A stretch of 45,091 nucleotides of DNA from Pelargonium nanum (taxonomy: Eukaryota > Streptophyta > Magnoliopsida > Geraniales > Geraniaceae). Shown here piece by piece: positions 33,357 to 44,208 of this stretch; the first letter of the stretch is position 1, and each line of letters opens with the position of its first letter. A program made the translations under genes and the position numbers. A model generated the notes under the pieces. The model searched no databases, had not been told where the DNA came from, and was given only the letters and a program-made list of their open reading frames with translations. The stretch lies in assembly GCA_036897485.1 (NCBI GenBank), contig JAYMTF010000210.1, forward strand, positions 1 to 45,091, written 5' to 3'.

Positions 33357-36138
33357 ATGCATGCTATAAAAGGTGGATGGGTTGGGCAAACATTTGCACT
33401 AGCCAAGTGCAATGAGTCTGAAGGGAGGAAGTCTCGGATTCGTCGTTCGAAAGAGGAGAGGAAGGAATTGGTCGTATCTTTTATACAGAAGTAATTACAT
33501 TATAATTTTCATTTTTTCTTTGTTATGCCTCTGTTTGAAGTCTGCTAAAATGTGTTTCCCGTTTTGCCCATTTCTAATAAGGTAGCTATTTGGAGCCCGG
33601 ATTGACCATATTTTTATTATTAAAACTTGCTTGCAGGTACCAAAGTTCACACAATGGAAGTTTTCCATCATTGAATATCACACACAAGGAAGTTGGTGGT
33701 TCATTTTACACTGTACGGGAAATTGTTCGAGAAGTAATACAGGAAAATAGAGTTCTGGGTCCTGCCAAGTTGACTCCAGACGAGCAGAAGCTGCTGAATG
33801 ATGATCAGTTTTTGGAACAATATCCATTGGGCTCAATTTCTTATGAACCTCAAATTTCCTTGACCTCATCACCAAATGGGACTCATTTTGTACCTGATTA
33901 TCAGGGTACCAGTGGAGAAGTGGATGTAATTAGCAATGGGCGAGTCATCAATGGGAGTCAGGTTGATATAAAAAGTGAAGAAGCCGACGATGTGAAATGT
34001 ATTGAATTGCAGGTAAGTGAACCTTTGGAAGCAAAAAATAATTTAGAAGAAGAGATGGTTGTTTCTAGAGCTAAAGAGAATCCACTAGTAAGTGAACCTT
34101 CAGAAGCAAAAGAGCATTTAGAAGAAGAGGTGGTTGCATCTAAAGCTAAAGTGAATCCCCTAGTACCTGAACCTTCAGAAGCTAAAGAGAATTTAGAAGA
34201 AGAGGTGCTTGCATCTAAAGCTAAAGTGAATTCCCTAGTACGTGAACCGTCCGAAGCAAAAGAGAATTCAGAAGAAGAGGTGGTTGCATCTAAAGCTATA
34301 GTGGATCCCCTAGCATGTGAACCTTCAGAAGAAAAAGTGAATGTAGAAGAAGAGATGGTTGCATCTAAAGTGAATCCCCTAGTTAGAGAAACTTCAGTAG
34401 TGAAAATGAATATAGAAGAAAAGATGGTTGCATCTAAAGCTAAACTAGATCCACTTGCAACAGATGTAATAGTAGAGACATTCCCATTAAGGCCTTTATC
34501 TAAACCCACTTTGGATGCCAAATCGGGAGAAGTAAGGGGTTCAATTAGCACTTTGGAAAAAACAGCAGTTGAAAAAGTGAGGTCAGGACAGCTAGGCAGA
34601 AGTAGTTTTAATTCTGTTGATAATTCTGGGTTGGTGGGCAAAGATGTGAAAAAAGATATAGATCCATTCCTGCAAAACTCAAGTTGCTCTATCACCAAAG
34701 AATCTCATAATGATGGAGCAGTTGTATTTCATAATGGTGCAGTGGAGGCAAAGGACCGAATCCAGACAGTTTCTGAAGTTAAGGTATGTCTTTTTGTTGA
34801 AACTGTTGTGTGCGAGACACAACCTATCTTTTGAGAGTAGTATGCCTTGTGCTATCAACCATTGTTTTTTGGTATCATTGTTGACATTCATCTATATAAC
34901 TAAGAACTGGTAGACAGTTGGGTATAAATTTCACCAACATGAAATATGATATACAATTTTCAAAAGGCTACATATTATCATACTAGTACTAAGTACTTGG
35001 TATGAATGTAATATACCAACGTACGTGGGTTGCAAGAACTTGTATTCATTGTGTTTGTCCTAAAAAATCTATTGCAAATTCATATGTTTCTCATCTACTA
35101 AAATTCGATAGTGAAGTTGGATTAGTGTAGCTCTTTAATGTTGATGTATCAGATAAATATTGCAACACAAGTTGAGGTTAAACGGAAACAATAATTTCGT
35201 TTTGAAGAACCTCTTTGTCTGACTCTTGTTGGTATGAATGATCTCTATATGGTGCAATAACTGGAAGCATCTTCTTAGATTGGTACTGGGGCTGAATATT
35301 CTTTATGTGCCGACCTTAGTTTAATGCTTGTGTTACATGTATAGCTCATCCTTCGAGTCAGTACAATGATTCATGCACACACGTATGTTAGATATATATG
35401 TATAAGAGATTAGTTATCAACTTTTTTCTAAATTGATGATCAAAGTATATGCAAAGTTGTTTAATCTTTCTTTTGTGTTTTAAACTAGTCTAGTCATTAG
35501 GGGGCATAGAACTGTAATCATCCAGCAATTCTGGACTATAACACTTGATCAGATGTTGAAGACTCTCTGATTTGCACTTTTTTCCTCCTGTTTTTGCCGT
35601 GTCTGTAATTTGTAATATGAGCTAAACTTAAAGATTGTACAATTGATGGAACACCTTTTATAAATAACAAGATGACTACTTTTAAAAAATGTGCTTCAAT
35701 CAAACTTTTATAGTTTACGCAGCATTCTAATGTAGAATTTGTGCTTTGAACTGTTACTAACAATGTTTTTATTCAGGCCATAAATGCTCCAAATGGAACG
35801 TACAACCACAAGAGTGGCAATGAGTTAGTATCGGAGGAGGCAAAGACAATTGCAAGTGATGATAAAGCTGAAGTCCAACCTGCTGGCAGCTCAAAGAAGG
35901 GAATTACTCCAACCTTGGATAGAATCAATCTGTAAGTGTTTATCAACTTATAATAAACTTCACCTACAAAAAACTTGTAGCATTGGTTTAAACTCAGATT
36001 GTGTTTGGTTTGTGTGTTTTGGTCAGTGAATCATGGGAAGGGCCATCAAAAACTAGTGCAGAAGCAGAGAAGAACCCAGTTTTGGCCATATTCAAATCAT
36101 TTGTAGCTGCATTTGTAAAGTTTTGGTCTGCTGATTGA
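33357..36138 (+). CDS. At3g52170-like putative DNA-binding protein with six 25-residue repeats
   Basis: Four coding exons join in frame (33357-33490, 33637-34783, 35777-35931, 36027-36138), giving 515 aa. The N-terminus MHAIKGGWVGQTFALAKCNE and a basic stretch R-x-S-K-E-E-R-K are followed by the conserved block FPSLNITHKEVGGSFYTVRE, then IVREVIQENRVLG. This matches what I remember of Arabidopsis At3g52170, annotated only as DNA-binding; no molecular role is established. Residues 171-318 are six tandem copies of a 25-residue acidic unit (V-x-E-P-S-E-A-K-E-N-x-E-E-E, then V-A-S-K-A-K-V-N-P-L), the fifth copy two residues short. The C-terminus is a hydrophobic helix ending in VLAIFKSFVAAFVKFWSAD. 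A strong splice donor lies inside the large exon at 34013. The gene sits two genes downstream of SEX4 on the same strand. Confidence 0.8.
34013..34456 (+). repeat. Coding minisatellite: six tandem 75-bp units
   Basis: Five units of 75 bp and one of 69 bp lie in frame inside exon 2 of the At3g52170-like gene. Units 1 and 2 begin GTAAGTGAACC; later units begin GTACCTGAACC, GTACGTGAACC, GCATGTGAACC and GTTAGAGAAAC. Units 2-4 are the most alike, which suggests expansion from the middle. All units keep the acidic E-E-E core and the A-S-K that follows. Confidence 0.95.
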
Positions 36139-38203
36139 AACATCATGACTACTACTTCATTTGTGCTGTGTTGTGTTGTGTTGGATACTGGTTTATCAGA
36201 GTGTTGCATACAGATTTAGGAGGCCATGAATTGTTGTCATATTACATTGCTTTTAGCTAATTTCAGATCACAGTTTTTTTCTCTTCATGGAGAGCTATGG
36301 AAGTTGCATATTTGCACATGTGGCTTGAATTGGTTCAATCTAAATGGCACATAAAAATTTCAAAAAGTGGAAGATCTTTGATTATTTCTTTGTTTATAAT
36401 ATTATCTCATGGTTAGGACTTAGGAACATTCAATTTGTGTCATATTATAATATTGTACAGCTGATACATGATTTTTTTCTATAGTTCATATAAATTTAAT
36501 CTTAATTGTATTAAATGGAATTCTTTATATCAATTAAACTAAAGAAAATAATTTATTCTAAATATAGAATAATGAGAACAAGGTAGATTGTTGGGAGTTG
36601 AAGCTATGACCACTTGTTTAGAGCCATCATTTTCTCAGTCCTTAACAAGATAAAAGATAAAATATTTTGATTAATTATATTGATATACATGGATGAATAA
36701 GGTAATTTATATCCATAATCAACCAAACATGATAAAAAGCACTTTCGTAATATAAGGTAAGGTCGGTGCTTACGAAAAAGACAATTTAATTTGCTCCTTT
36801 TAGAATTTTTTACTTCAGATTATTCCTTATTTTTGTGTGTATTAATGTTGTAATCACCTCTAAGTTTTGACATCTTCCCCAACAATTTTTTTGAGGGACT
36901 CTTCTCCTACAATTTGATTTAATTAATTAATCAAATATATGAGGCTTTATGCGTTTTAGAGTTCAAAGAATCTCATATGATTCATTGATGAATTACGATT
37001 GATTATTGGACTAATGTCAGATTGTATAAACTATTCAATTTGTTAGGAGGAGATTCGAAAATCCTCCTCGAACGTGAGATCAAACGTCTATTATGAGAAA
37101 TCCAAACTACAACATGAAGAGTTGTGAATTGGGATGATGTTTCTAACTATGAACGTGTATCACTGTTAGTAGGGTCATAACATTTTCTTATATGTAGTTC
37201 TCGATGATATGAAATGCTCGAAAATGTTTTTGGGTTTCAGATGCGTAACTTCGTAGCTCCCCAAGAGCAAACTTAGTTTCCGGCGACAAGGTACTTTGTG
37301 GCTCTCCTTGTGAGCTTGGACGTCTCCTTTAGCGGCTAGGTATCATCATGCTTTCGGAAAAAGGATCATCCTCTTATAGGCAAAGCACCTAAGTTTTGTG
37401 TCTTGGGGCACACAGTTGAGGAGGGTTGTCTCTCTTGAGATTTAGAGTGAATCTAAAGACATAATAAGATAGGTTCATTCGGAGTCTCTCAGAGGATCTC
37501 GACATAATGGAGAGTTGGACCTTCTTTGGCGATGCGACGAGGGACGATCAGGCTTGGCTGGGCGAGCACGTGTCTAGGTGATTTGGCGTGAAGTCTCTCG
37601 TCGAATGACATGAGATAAGAAGCAATGTGACGTCTGTGTCACGACGTGTATGTGTATTTTAGTCGTGTGACATGTGGCGCACAACAATCGGCGTGTGGTG
37701 CGCTAGCTTGCTGGTCACGATTGGTATGTTTGGTCTCATTTGTGTGTTTTTGTGTATATTTAAACTTTTCAGACTTGTAATTCGATTTCGTTCCCGTTTA
37801 AACTATTTTATAATTTTAAAAATTAACTTGTATGATCATTAGGTACACGTGTCAACTACGCAGTAAACCGTTTGTTTACAAAAGTTCAGGTATCCTTGCT
37901 AACTCTTACTAATTTATCTTTAGTCACAAAAAGAAATAAAAATTGAAGTGTTATATATTTTGAGTCATAATAAATTTAATAAAAAATAGAAGAAGAAAAT
38001 AAACTAATAAATAAAATAGAAAACTAGCTCAACCACCTTTTCTTACACCATAGCTTCTCTTCTCTCTTATATCTTGCCTTCTCTCTCACTTCTTTTCAAA
38101 ACTCTCTCTCTCTCTCCCTCTCTCTCTAACATACACTAAATACACATCCTCCTCTCCATCCACCACCACCACCACCACCGGAAAATAAAATACACAAACA
38201 AAC
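36139..38203. other. Long spacer with a GC-richer island
   Basis: The DNA is AT-rich to about 37040. From about 37040 to 37770 it is clearly more GC-rich, with many stop codons in all frames and no recognisable protein. This looks like an old mobile-element fragment, possibly part of an LTR, though no ends were found. From 37800 the DNA is AT-rich promoter for the SMR gene, ending in a CT-rich leader (38100-38127) and an (ACC)n run (38160-38178). Confidence 0.4.
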
Positions 38204-38539
38204 ATGTCCACCGATCTTCAATTCACTCCAAATTTTCCAAAAATCAAGTCCGTCAAGATCCACTGCTATCCGACCACCGGAGAGGACAAGGTCATGGATA
38301 CGCTAAATGATCATATAGAAGAAGACGGTTGTCGGACACCGACATCGGAAGAGCACAAAATTCCGAGAATCCTAGACTGTCCGCCAGCACCGAAGAAGCC
38401 GGAGAGGACGGCCGCCGGCAAGAGGAAGAAGCAGCTGGAATTCGATTTCTTCTTTGAAGCTTCCCATCGCGGCGAGGTCGACGGTTTCCTCCGGACAACC
38501 TTTGACGAGCTGGTCAAGAGGAGGTGTACATGTAAATGA
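38204..38539 (+). CDS. SMR: SIAMESE-related (SMR) cyclin-dependent kinase inhibitor
   Basis: This is a single-exon 111-residue protein of the plant SIAMESE/SMR family, which binds CDK-cyclin complexes in the nucleus, blocks mitosis and promotes endoreduplication. The diagnostic block CRTPTSEEHKIP is at 43-54, followed by CPPAPKKPE at 59-67, a basic KRKKQ patch, and the cyclin/CDK-contacting region with an F-F-F-E and E-V-D-G-F-L (about 79-96). It has no introns, as is usual for the family. The start at 38204 follows an A-rich leader (AAACAAACATG), and the upstream CT-rich and (ACC)n stretches are probably 5' UTR. Which SMR paralogue it represents cannot be settled. The expected D-F-F/F-F-E spacing is slightly unusual, with three phenylalanines in a row. 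Confidence 0.88.
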   Translation: MSTDLQFTPNFPKIKSVKIHCYPTTGEDKVMDTLNDHIEEDGCRTPTSEEHKIPRILDCPPAPKKPERTAAGKRKKQLEFDFFFEASHRGEVDGFLRTTFDELVKRRCTCK

Positions 38540-41205
38540 TTTTTTTTACTATTGTTTGGTCTTTTTTGCTGTCATAAAAAAATATTTGTGTAAGTTAACG
38601 ATATAATATATCAATCATGAACCGTTGAAGATATGTAATTAATTTTATAAACTGAAATGCGATTTTCATTTTGATTCTGGTGTTTTAGATGGTAACTAGA
38701 TTGATGATCATATTCATTTTTATTCTGTATATTTATAACTGATGAGAATGGTGAAATAATGCAATTATTCATATTGTTTTCATTCTTAATTTTCATGAAT
38801 GATATGACAATGGCTTGCACTTTTTTTCTTTTTGTTGAATAAATTTATGTATTTTTCAAATGATCTTAATCTTAAATTTATATTTAGACAGAGAATTATA
38901 ATCAAAGAAGTAGATTTTTGTGATGTGCAGATCACAAGATTTTGAATTATCATTATTTAATGGTTATTGGTGAAGGGATGGTTGATCTATTTGTTTTTTG
39001 TTTGAAAATTAACTTTGAGTAATTGACACGGCTTCTTGGTGGAGCTATATAAGTTTTCTAAATTGGATTTTTCTTAGAATATTTTTTTTTTTGAATTATT
39101 AATTTTACTGTTATAGAGGTTTGAATGATCATTAAAATTTTAAATTTCAATTATGAAAAAGATAACAAAAATACACTGAAATATTTTTGACCATATATAA
39201 TATATATGCCATATGTTGTGCAGTAATTATTTGTCTTCTTTGATGATTCCCACATTTTTCTAAAAATGACAATATATTTATATAAAAAATTTGTAAGGAA
39301 AAAAATGCATAAACCTAATTACCAAACACAACTACATTTTGGATTTAGTGAGTGATTATTGGTGACATTTAGGTTAATTTGATGGAGTAATTGTTATTGG
39401 GATTTGTAATGAATAGAATAGGTGGGTTTTGGTTATCATCTGAACACCAACCAGTTACCAACTTCCTTCATGGTGTTCAATGAAAGCTACCTTCTACACG
39501 GTTGCATTTGACTCTCTATCTTAATTATAAGATATATATTTTTATATTTGTATATCATTGTTGTAGCTAGGTCAAATTGATTATTCAATTACAATTTGAA
39601 AACTTTAAGAATTATACATATATATGATATTTGAAATGAACATGAATGAATGGTCGTTATTTACGCTTAAAAATTAGATTGAACGTCAAATTATTAAGTT
39701 GATTATGAATGTCGCTTATTTGACAGGTCAAGTTGATATGTTTACGAAACATAATAATAAATCAAGAAAAGAAGCCGACACATGCAAAGAATCCTGATGC
39801 TCATATATATATATATATATATATATATCAATACATGCAATAAAGCCAACAACAATATTAGGTTTAGTAATTATTTTTAATTAATTTCATCACCTATCTC
39901 TTGTTTGTTGAAGTGAATTATAACATGATATTTAAGAAACTCATCACACACACACATATATGTGTGTGTGATGAATTCATGGCATGGAACAAGTTGTTGG
40001 AGTGGTCATTTGGTCCCCTTCCTTCTAGATGTCCCATGTGCATGCAGTTTCATCATCTTTAAAACAAAAACAAAAACAGATTGGAAGACCAAAAAGAATA
40101 GAAAATACCATGTGTCACTTGCAGCAAAACAACAACATTCCAAACAATTATTTCATTCTAGATCCAATTACAAAGCTCTTATACCTACAATCCATTTTAT
40201 TTTTTGTTCTCCTGTTTTTAAAACATCTCAAAACAAATAACAAATAAAATTATGAAAAATAGCTCATAATTTATAATAATGTCACTGATTTGGAGATCAC
40301 ATTTTTTTGTTGTTGGTTAGTAAAAAAATTACTTCATTTCCAAAACATACTTGTCATAATAGTAACAATTTTTTCAATGAAAAATGAATATAAATTCAAA
40401 TAATTTATTGGATTAAAAATATATATGTAATTGGTAAATATATATATGTGACAAGATGGGACATGGTTGATGATTTAATAGATACCCTCATGTGCTTTAA
40501 AATGGGTAGGTGGTGAGCTAATTAGTACTATAAAACCATATGGAGTGATGAATATTAAATTGGGAAGGATCACCAATTATATGAATGTGAGATCAGCTAT
40601 ATTATTTATTTCTAACCAAAGTCATGACATTGATGGAACTTAAGGGACCATGCAATCATATGCATGAAAAATTTATATTATTTTCTAAAACTAATTATTG
40701 CCTCAATTATTGGTTAATTATACAACCAGAGTATCATGCACATTAAGGTTGTATATATTTAAATTATAGGTTGAACATATATGGATTATTATTTGACCTA
40801 TCAAATAAACTTTATATATACAATGTGCATAAACTAGCATCACACTTTACAACAAAAGCAAAGGATTGATTTAGTGTATAGTAGATATGTATCAGAGTAC
40901 AAGGAAGATTAATTAGCAAGAAAATCAATAAAAAAAACTTTTGAGATTTATTTTGGTAGAGGGGAGAGCTTAAAACAGAAGCTTCTCTTTTTTATGTTAT
41001 TAGTTTAGAGAGAATAAAGAGTAAGAACATACTTTATGTGAAGGATATGATCACAAGAGGAGTGAGGTGCAATGCAGCATATATATATAGATTTAGCATA
41101 AAGATAGTAAACAATAAATAAAAAAGAGAGTCTGCTACTTGGGCCTAATGTAGACAACAAAAGGAATTAAGGAGGTTCTCCAACAAGAGGAATTAATTAG
41201 ATCAA
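38540..41205. other. AT-rich intergenic DNA with simple repeats
   Basis: No gene is supported. It holds an (AT)n run at about 39803-39828 and a near-perfect palindrome at 39941-39974, with (CA)6 facing (TG)5 across a TATA centre between TCAT and ATGA. Many short A/T homopolymers are also present. The short ORFs here lack family resemblance. Confidence 0.6.
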
Positions 41206-41620
41206 TTGCTTGTTGAGTCGAAGATGTTTGACATGTTAATTTGTTTTGCGCTTTTACTTATAAAGTCTCCAATTTCTTGTAAAACAAAGAAACAACAAAC
41301 GTTTTATACATCGATAGTTGAGGTTGAGTATCGATCTATGGTCATGACAAGTTGTGAGTTGAAGTGGTTGAAATTAAGGACTCTTTGCAACCTTTGGTTT
41401 CTTTCATCCAACATCTATATAATTGTTTTGTGATAATCACAATGCTCTGCATATTGCATGTTGAAGTTGAAAGTCACTTCGTCCGGGATAAAATTCGACG
41501 TGGTAATTTTGTCATTGCATATGTCCATACCTACGAACAATTCGTTGACATCTTCACGGTGACATTGGGCAAACAATGATTTGATTAAGGGATCTTCATG
41601 TTCCATCTTGAAAGAAGGTT
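41206..41620 (+). pseudogene. Ty1/copia retrotransposon relic (RNase H end)
   Basis: Pieces in two frames follow the end of a copia polyprotein: PISCKTKKQQTF with VEVEYRSMVMTSCELKWLK near 41265-41375 (family S-W-x-S-K-K-Q and A-E-A-E-Y-x-A-M), then C-D-N-H-N-A-L-H-I-A near 41430-41459, HFVRDKIRRGNF near 41475-41510, and EQFVDIFTVTLGK near 41535-41575. The frame changes between these parts and a stop follows, so the element is dead. No LTRs were found beside it. Confidence 0.85.
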
Positions 41621-43545
41621 TTACGATGTATTGTAAAATAAATGCATATATTTCACAAATATTATATTAGACATTTGTTAGCTAGTATATATATTTTGCC
41701 TTTTGACTTTTGAATAAACAAAGATCACTCATACACCAATCTTGATAAATTCCTATTTTTTATTTCTAAAGTGAAATGATTTACAATTTAATTAATGTAA
41801 CTCAAGTGACTAAGTAATGATCAATAAAAAATGTTGACGTCGAAACCTTGAGCTTAAAGCTTGTTGCTGTTTAATGTTAACAAAAAAGAAGCAACTTTAG
41901 TTGATGGATTTTATTTGGTCCCCAAAACAAACTGAGAATATCAAAATCCTTGTCTGCTTTCTCGATTTTCTTCTTCATTCATAACGAAATTTATCAAAAT
42001 AGGTTGGGCCAATCGGTTTAAGCGCTTCGAATTTTTTTAGAGGTCTCAAATTCGAGTCTTCCTTCATACGACATGAGGTAGATTATTTGGGTTTATAAGA
42101 GAGAGCTATCACATGTTGTGTATCTTAACTGATCAATTAAAGATTTTTATTTTTGTTTTACGGACAAAAATGTGGTGGTGTCGAGCCTTCATTCCATTAC
42201 CAAATAAATAGAATTTATCACATCTAAAAATGCATTACCAAATGATAATAATGTGCTGAGAAATGTGACATAAAAGCAAAAACTAGAGTGACCAATCTAT
42301 AAATGAGCCCAAGCCCATAAATCAACACTTAAAGCCCAATGGGCTAAATTAGAATGTTGTATCTGTGAACAAAAAACGTTACTGCATGTGTCATTAATCC
42401 AATTACAAGCATGCATCTTTTCGAGAAAAAAAAATTACAACCAGCACACATAAAATTATCTTAAGATTTAAAAGCAATAAAGAATTATATTATTTTATAT
42501 GAAAATAATATACTATAATAATTATGAAATTGTAGTTGTTTACCAAACATGTAGTAAACAAACACACCTGCAGCTTTTTTGGAAAGGTGGTGAAACAAGA
42601 GTTGAGTGATCTAGACTCTTACAAGAAAATAAGATGGGACATAACCTTAGCCTATAATATGATAGATAACCTAGCTAGCTAGCTGCATCTATAACAAAAA
42701 CATTATCTACTAAATATATGCACACCTACAATGATACTAATTTAATCCTACAACCCTAGCTAGTAGGCAAGCATTGTTTTATAGGAGGTTTGAGAAAGCT
42801 ATAAAACAAGCTGGATTTTAAGGTGAGTTCTACCTATACTTTAATTAGGAGCTTTTGTAATATGATCACAAAGAGTTCTGATCTTTCATGAATCCTCAAA
42901 AGCGTTCCAAACGCAACAGAATCGTCTGAGTGTGAAAATATGCAACAACTGATTATTCTTAAAAATTCCTTGGTTGGAGATGAGTTTGCATCGCATACAT
43001 GCTCTTTGGGAGCGAATATGCAAAGATGCGTTGCGGGAGCGAATATGCGAAGTTGCATTGGAGAACACGTATGCAATAAACATCTACATTTATTCCTATA
43101 ACATAAAAATATTTTGTTTAGTTACGTGTTTGGACTAAATTGGATAGAGTGAAGTAGTATCTTGAGATGGAATACATAAATTTTGAATCCGAACAAATCA
43201 TCTAAGAAACTATGGAAAATAATCGAAATTTGGACATTTTAAACTAAACGGACATGTTCTCCAATCCAAATAAAAAATGGAACAGCCCTAATAGTCACAT
43301 ATCCACCATCAATCAACCCCATCCACTAGTAAAGTTGCATTCAAACAATTATAGTTACAAAACAATCAAACTTTTCACCTCTATTTCCCGATATAGAAAC
43401 CCTCACACCTCCTCCTATCTTTTACTTCCTTTTATCTTCTCCATCTTCATCTTCTTCAATTCCCACCCCTCTTTCCTCTCTTCTCCATAACCCTAACTAT
43501 CTATCAGAAATTCGATCATCAATCCATCACAAAACAAAACAAGAA
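41621..43545. other. Intergenic DNA and MADS gene promoter
   Basis: No complete gene is present. It holds the SINE-like element at 42005-42130, a self-complementary AGCCCAATGGGCT near 42335-42347 (site II-like TGGGCT/C cores), a CTAG microrepeat near 42672-42684, and an imperfect repeat of about 26 bp near 43007-43056 built on GGGAGCGAATATGC. The last 460 bases are the promoter and 5' UTR of the MADS gene. No perfect CArG box (CC, six A/T, GG) was found. Confidence 0.45.
42005..42130 (+). mobile_element. tRNA-derived SINE-like element
   Basis: An A-box-like AATCGGTTTAAGCGC is followed about 35 bases later by a B-box-like TCTCAAATTCGAGTC, the spacing and sequence of a tRNA-type pol III promoter. 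It does not fold as a complete tRNA, so a SINE head fits better. The 3' limit is approximate, and it differs from the two Au-type SINEs in PHF1. Confidence 0.4.
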
Positions 43546-44208
43546 ATGGGTCGAGGCAAGATAGAGATAAAGATGATAGAGAACCCAACAAACAGGCAGG
43601 TCACATACTCCAAGCGCAGAAATGGCATCTTCAAGAAAGCTCAAGAACTCACTGTTCTCTGCGACGCCAAGGTCTCCATCATCATCTTCTCCAAATCCGG
43701 AAAGTGCCATGAATTCCTCAGCCCCAACCTCACGTATGTATATATATAAAGTCTCAGAACTTAAAGAACCCTAATTTGTCAATCACTAATTTTCTTTTTA
43801 ATCTTTTGTTTAGGACAAAAGGTGTTTATGATGAGTACCAGAAGACTTTGGGAATTGATCTATGGAGCTCACACTATGAGGTTCAATTATATTTTTGTTA
43901 GTGTAATATTTTGAGACTAGATCGAGATCGATCGCACGTGTGATTGTTTGAGGGTTTGGATTTGTGCAGAAAATGCTACAAAATTTGGAGAGACTGAAGG
44001 AGATTAACTATAATTTGAGAAGGCAAATAAGGTGATTAATTGTATATAATATATGTGTGTGTTGTTTTGTATTTGTGATTAGAAGCTAATTGGGGTTAGG
44101 GTTTTCAGGCAAAGGAGGGGTCATGATTTGAATGATCTCACTCATCAGCAGATGATGGATCTTGAGATTAATATGGAGTCTGCCTTGGAGAATATACGTG
44201 GAAGAAAG
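43546..44208 (+). CDS. TM6: B-class MADS-box gene, TM6/AP3 lineage (5' part)
   Basis: Four exons join in frame (43546-43733, 43814-43880, 43970-44031, 44109-44208), giving the first 139 residues. Later exons lie beyond the window. The MADS domain [18 protein letters not shown] is followed by [20 protein letters not shown]. An I region with [15 protein letters not shown] and the start of the K domain ([17 protein letters not shown]) mark the AP3 lineage. MGRGKIEIK and NGIFKK point to the TM6 (paleoAP3) branch over euAP3, whose members usually begin MARGKIQIKR; the C-terminal motif that would decide is not in view. These factors act as heterodimers with PISTILLATA-type partners in petal and stamen identity. 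Residue 10 is methionine where the family has lysine or arginine. The start is fixed by the MADS domain. Confidence 0.9.

Noticed and set aside
34013..34456. CRISPR-like regular repeats
   Set aside because: The units are contiguous, coding and without spacers, in a plant gene. This is a coding minisatellite.
33958..34698. Open frame of 246 codons on the minus strand
   Set aside because: It lies antisense to the 25-residue repeat array, and the repeat keeps the opposite frame open. It has no family similarity and the sense strand is a well-supported exon.
39941..39974. CA/TG palindrome around TATA
   Set aside because: It is built from simple dinucleotide repeats, so an inverted arrangement arises easily. 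No flanking target duplication supports an element.
42005..42130. Functional tRNA gene
   Set aside because: A- and B-box-like motifs are present, but no cloverleaf with paired acceptor and anticodon stems can be drawn. A SINE head fits better.
42335..42347. Site II promoter element for an unseen gene
   Set aside because: AGCCCAATGGGCT is a plausible TCP-type motif, but no gene start lies close by on either strand.
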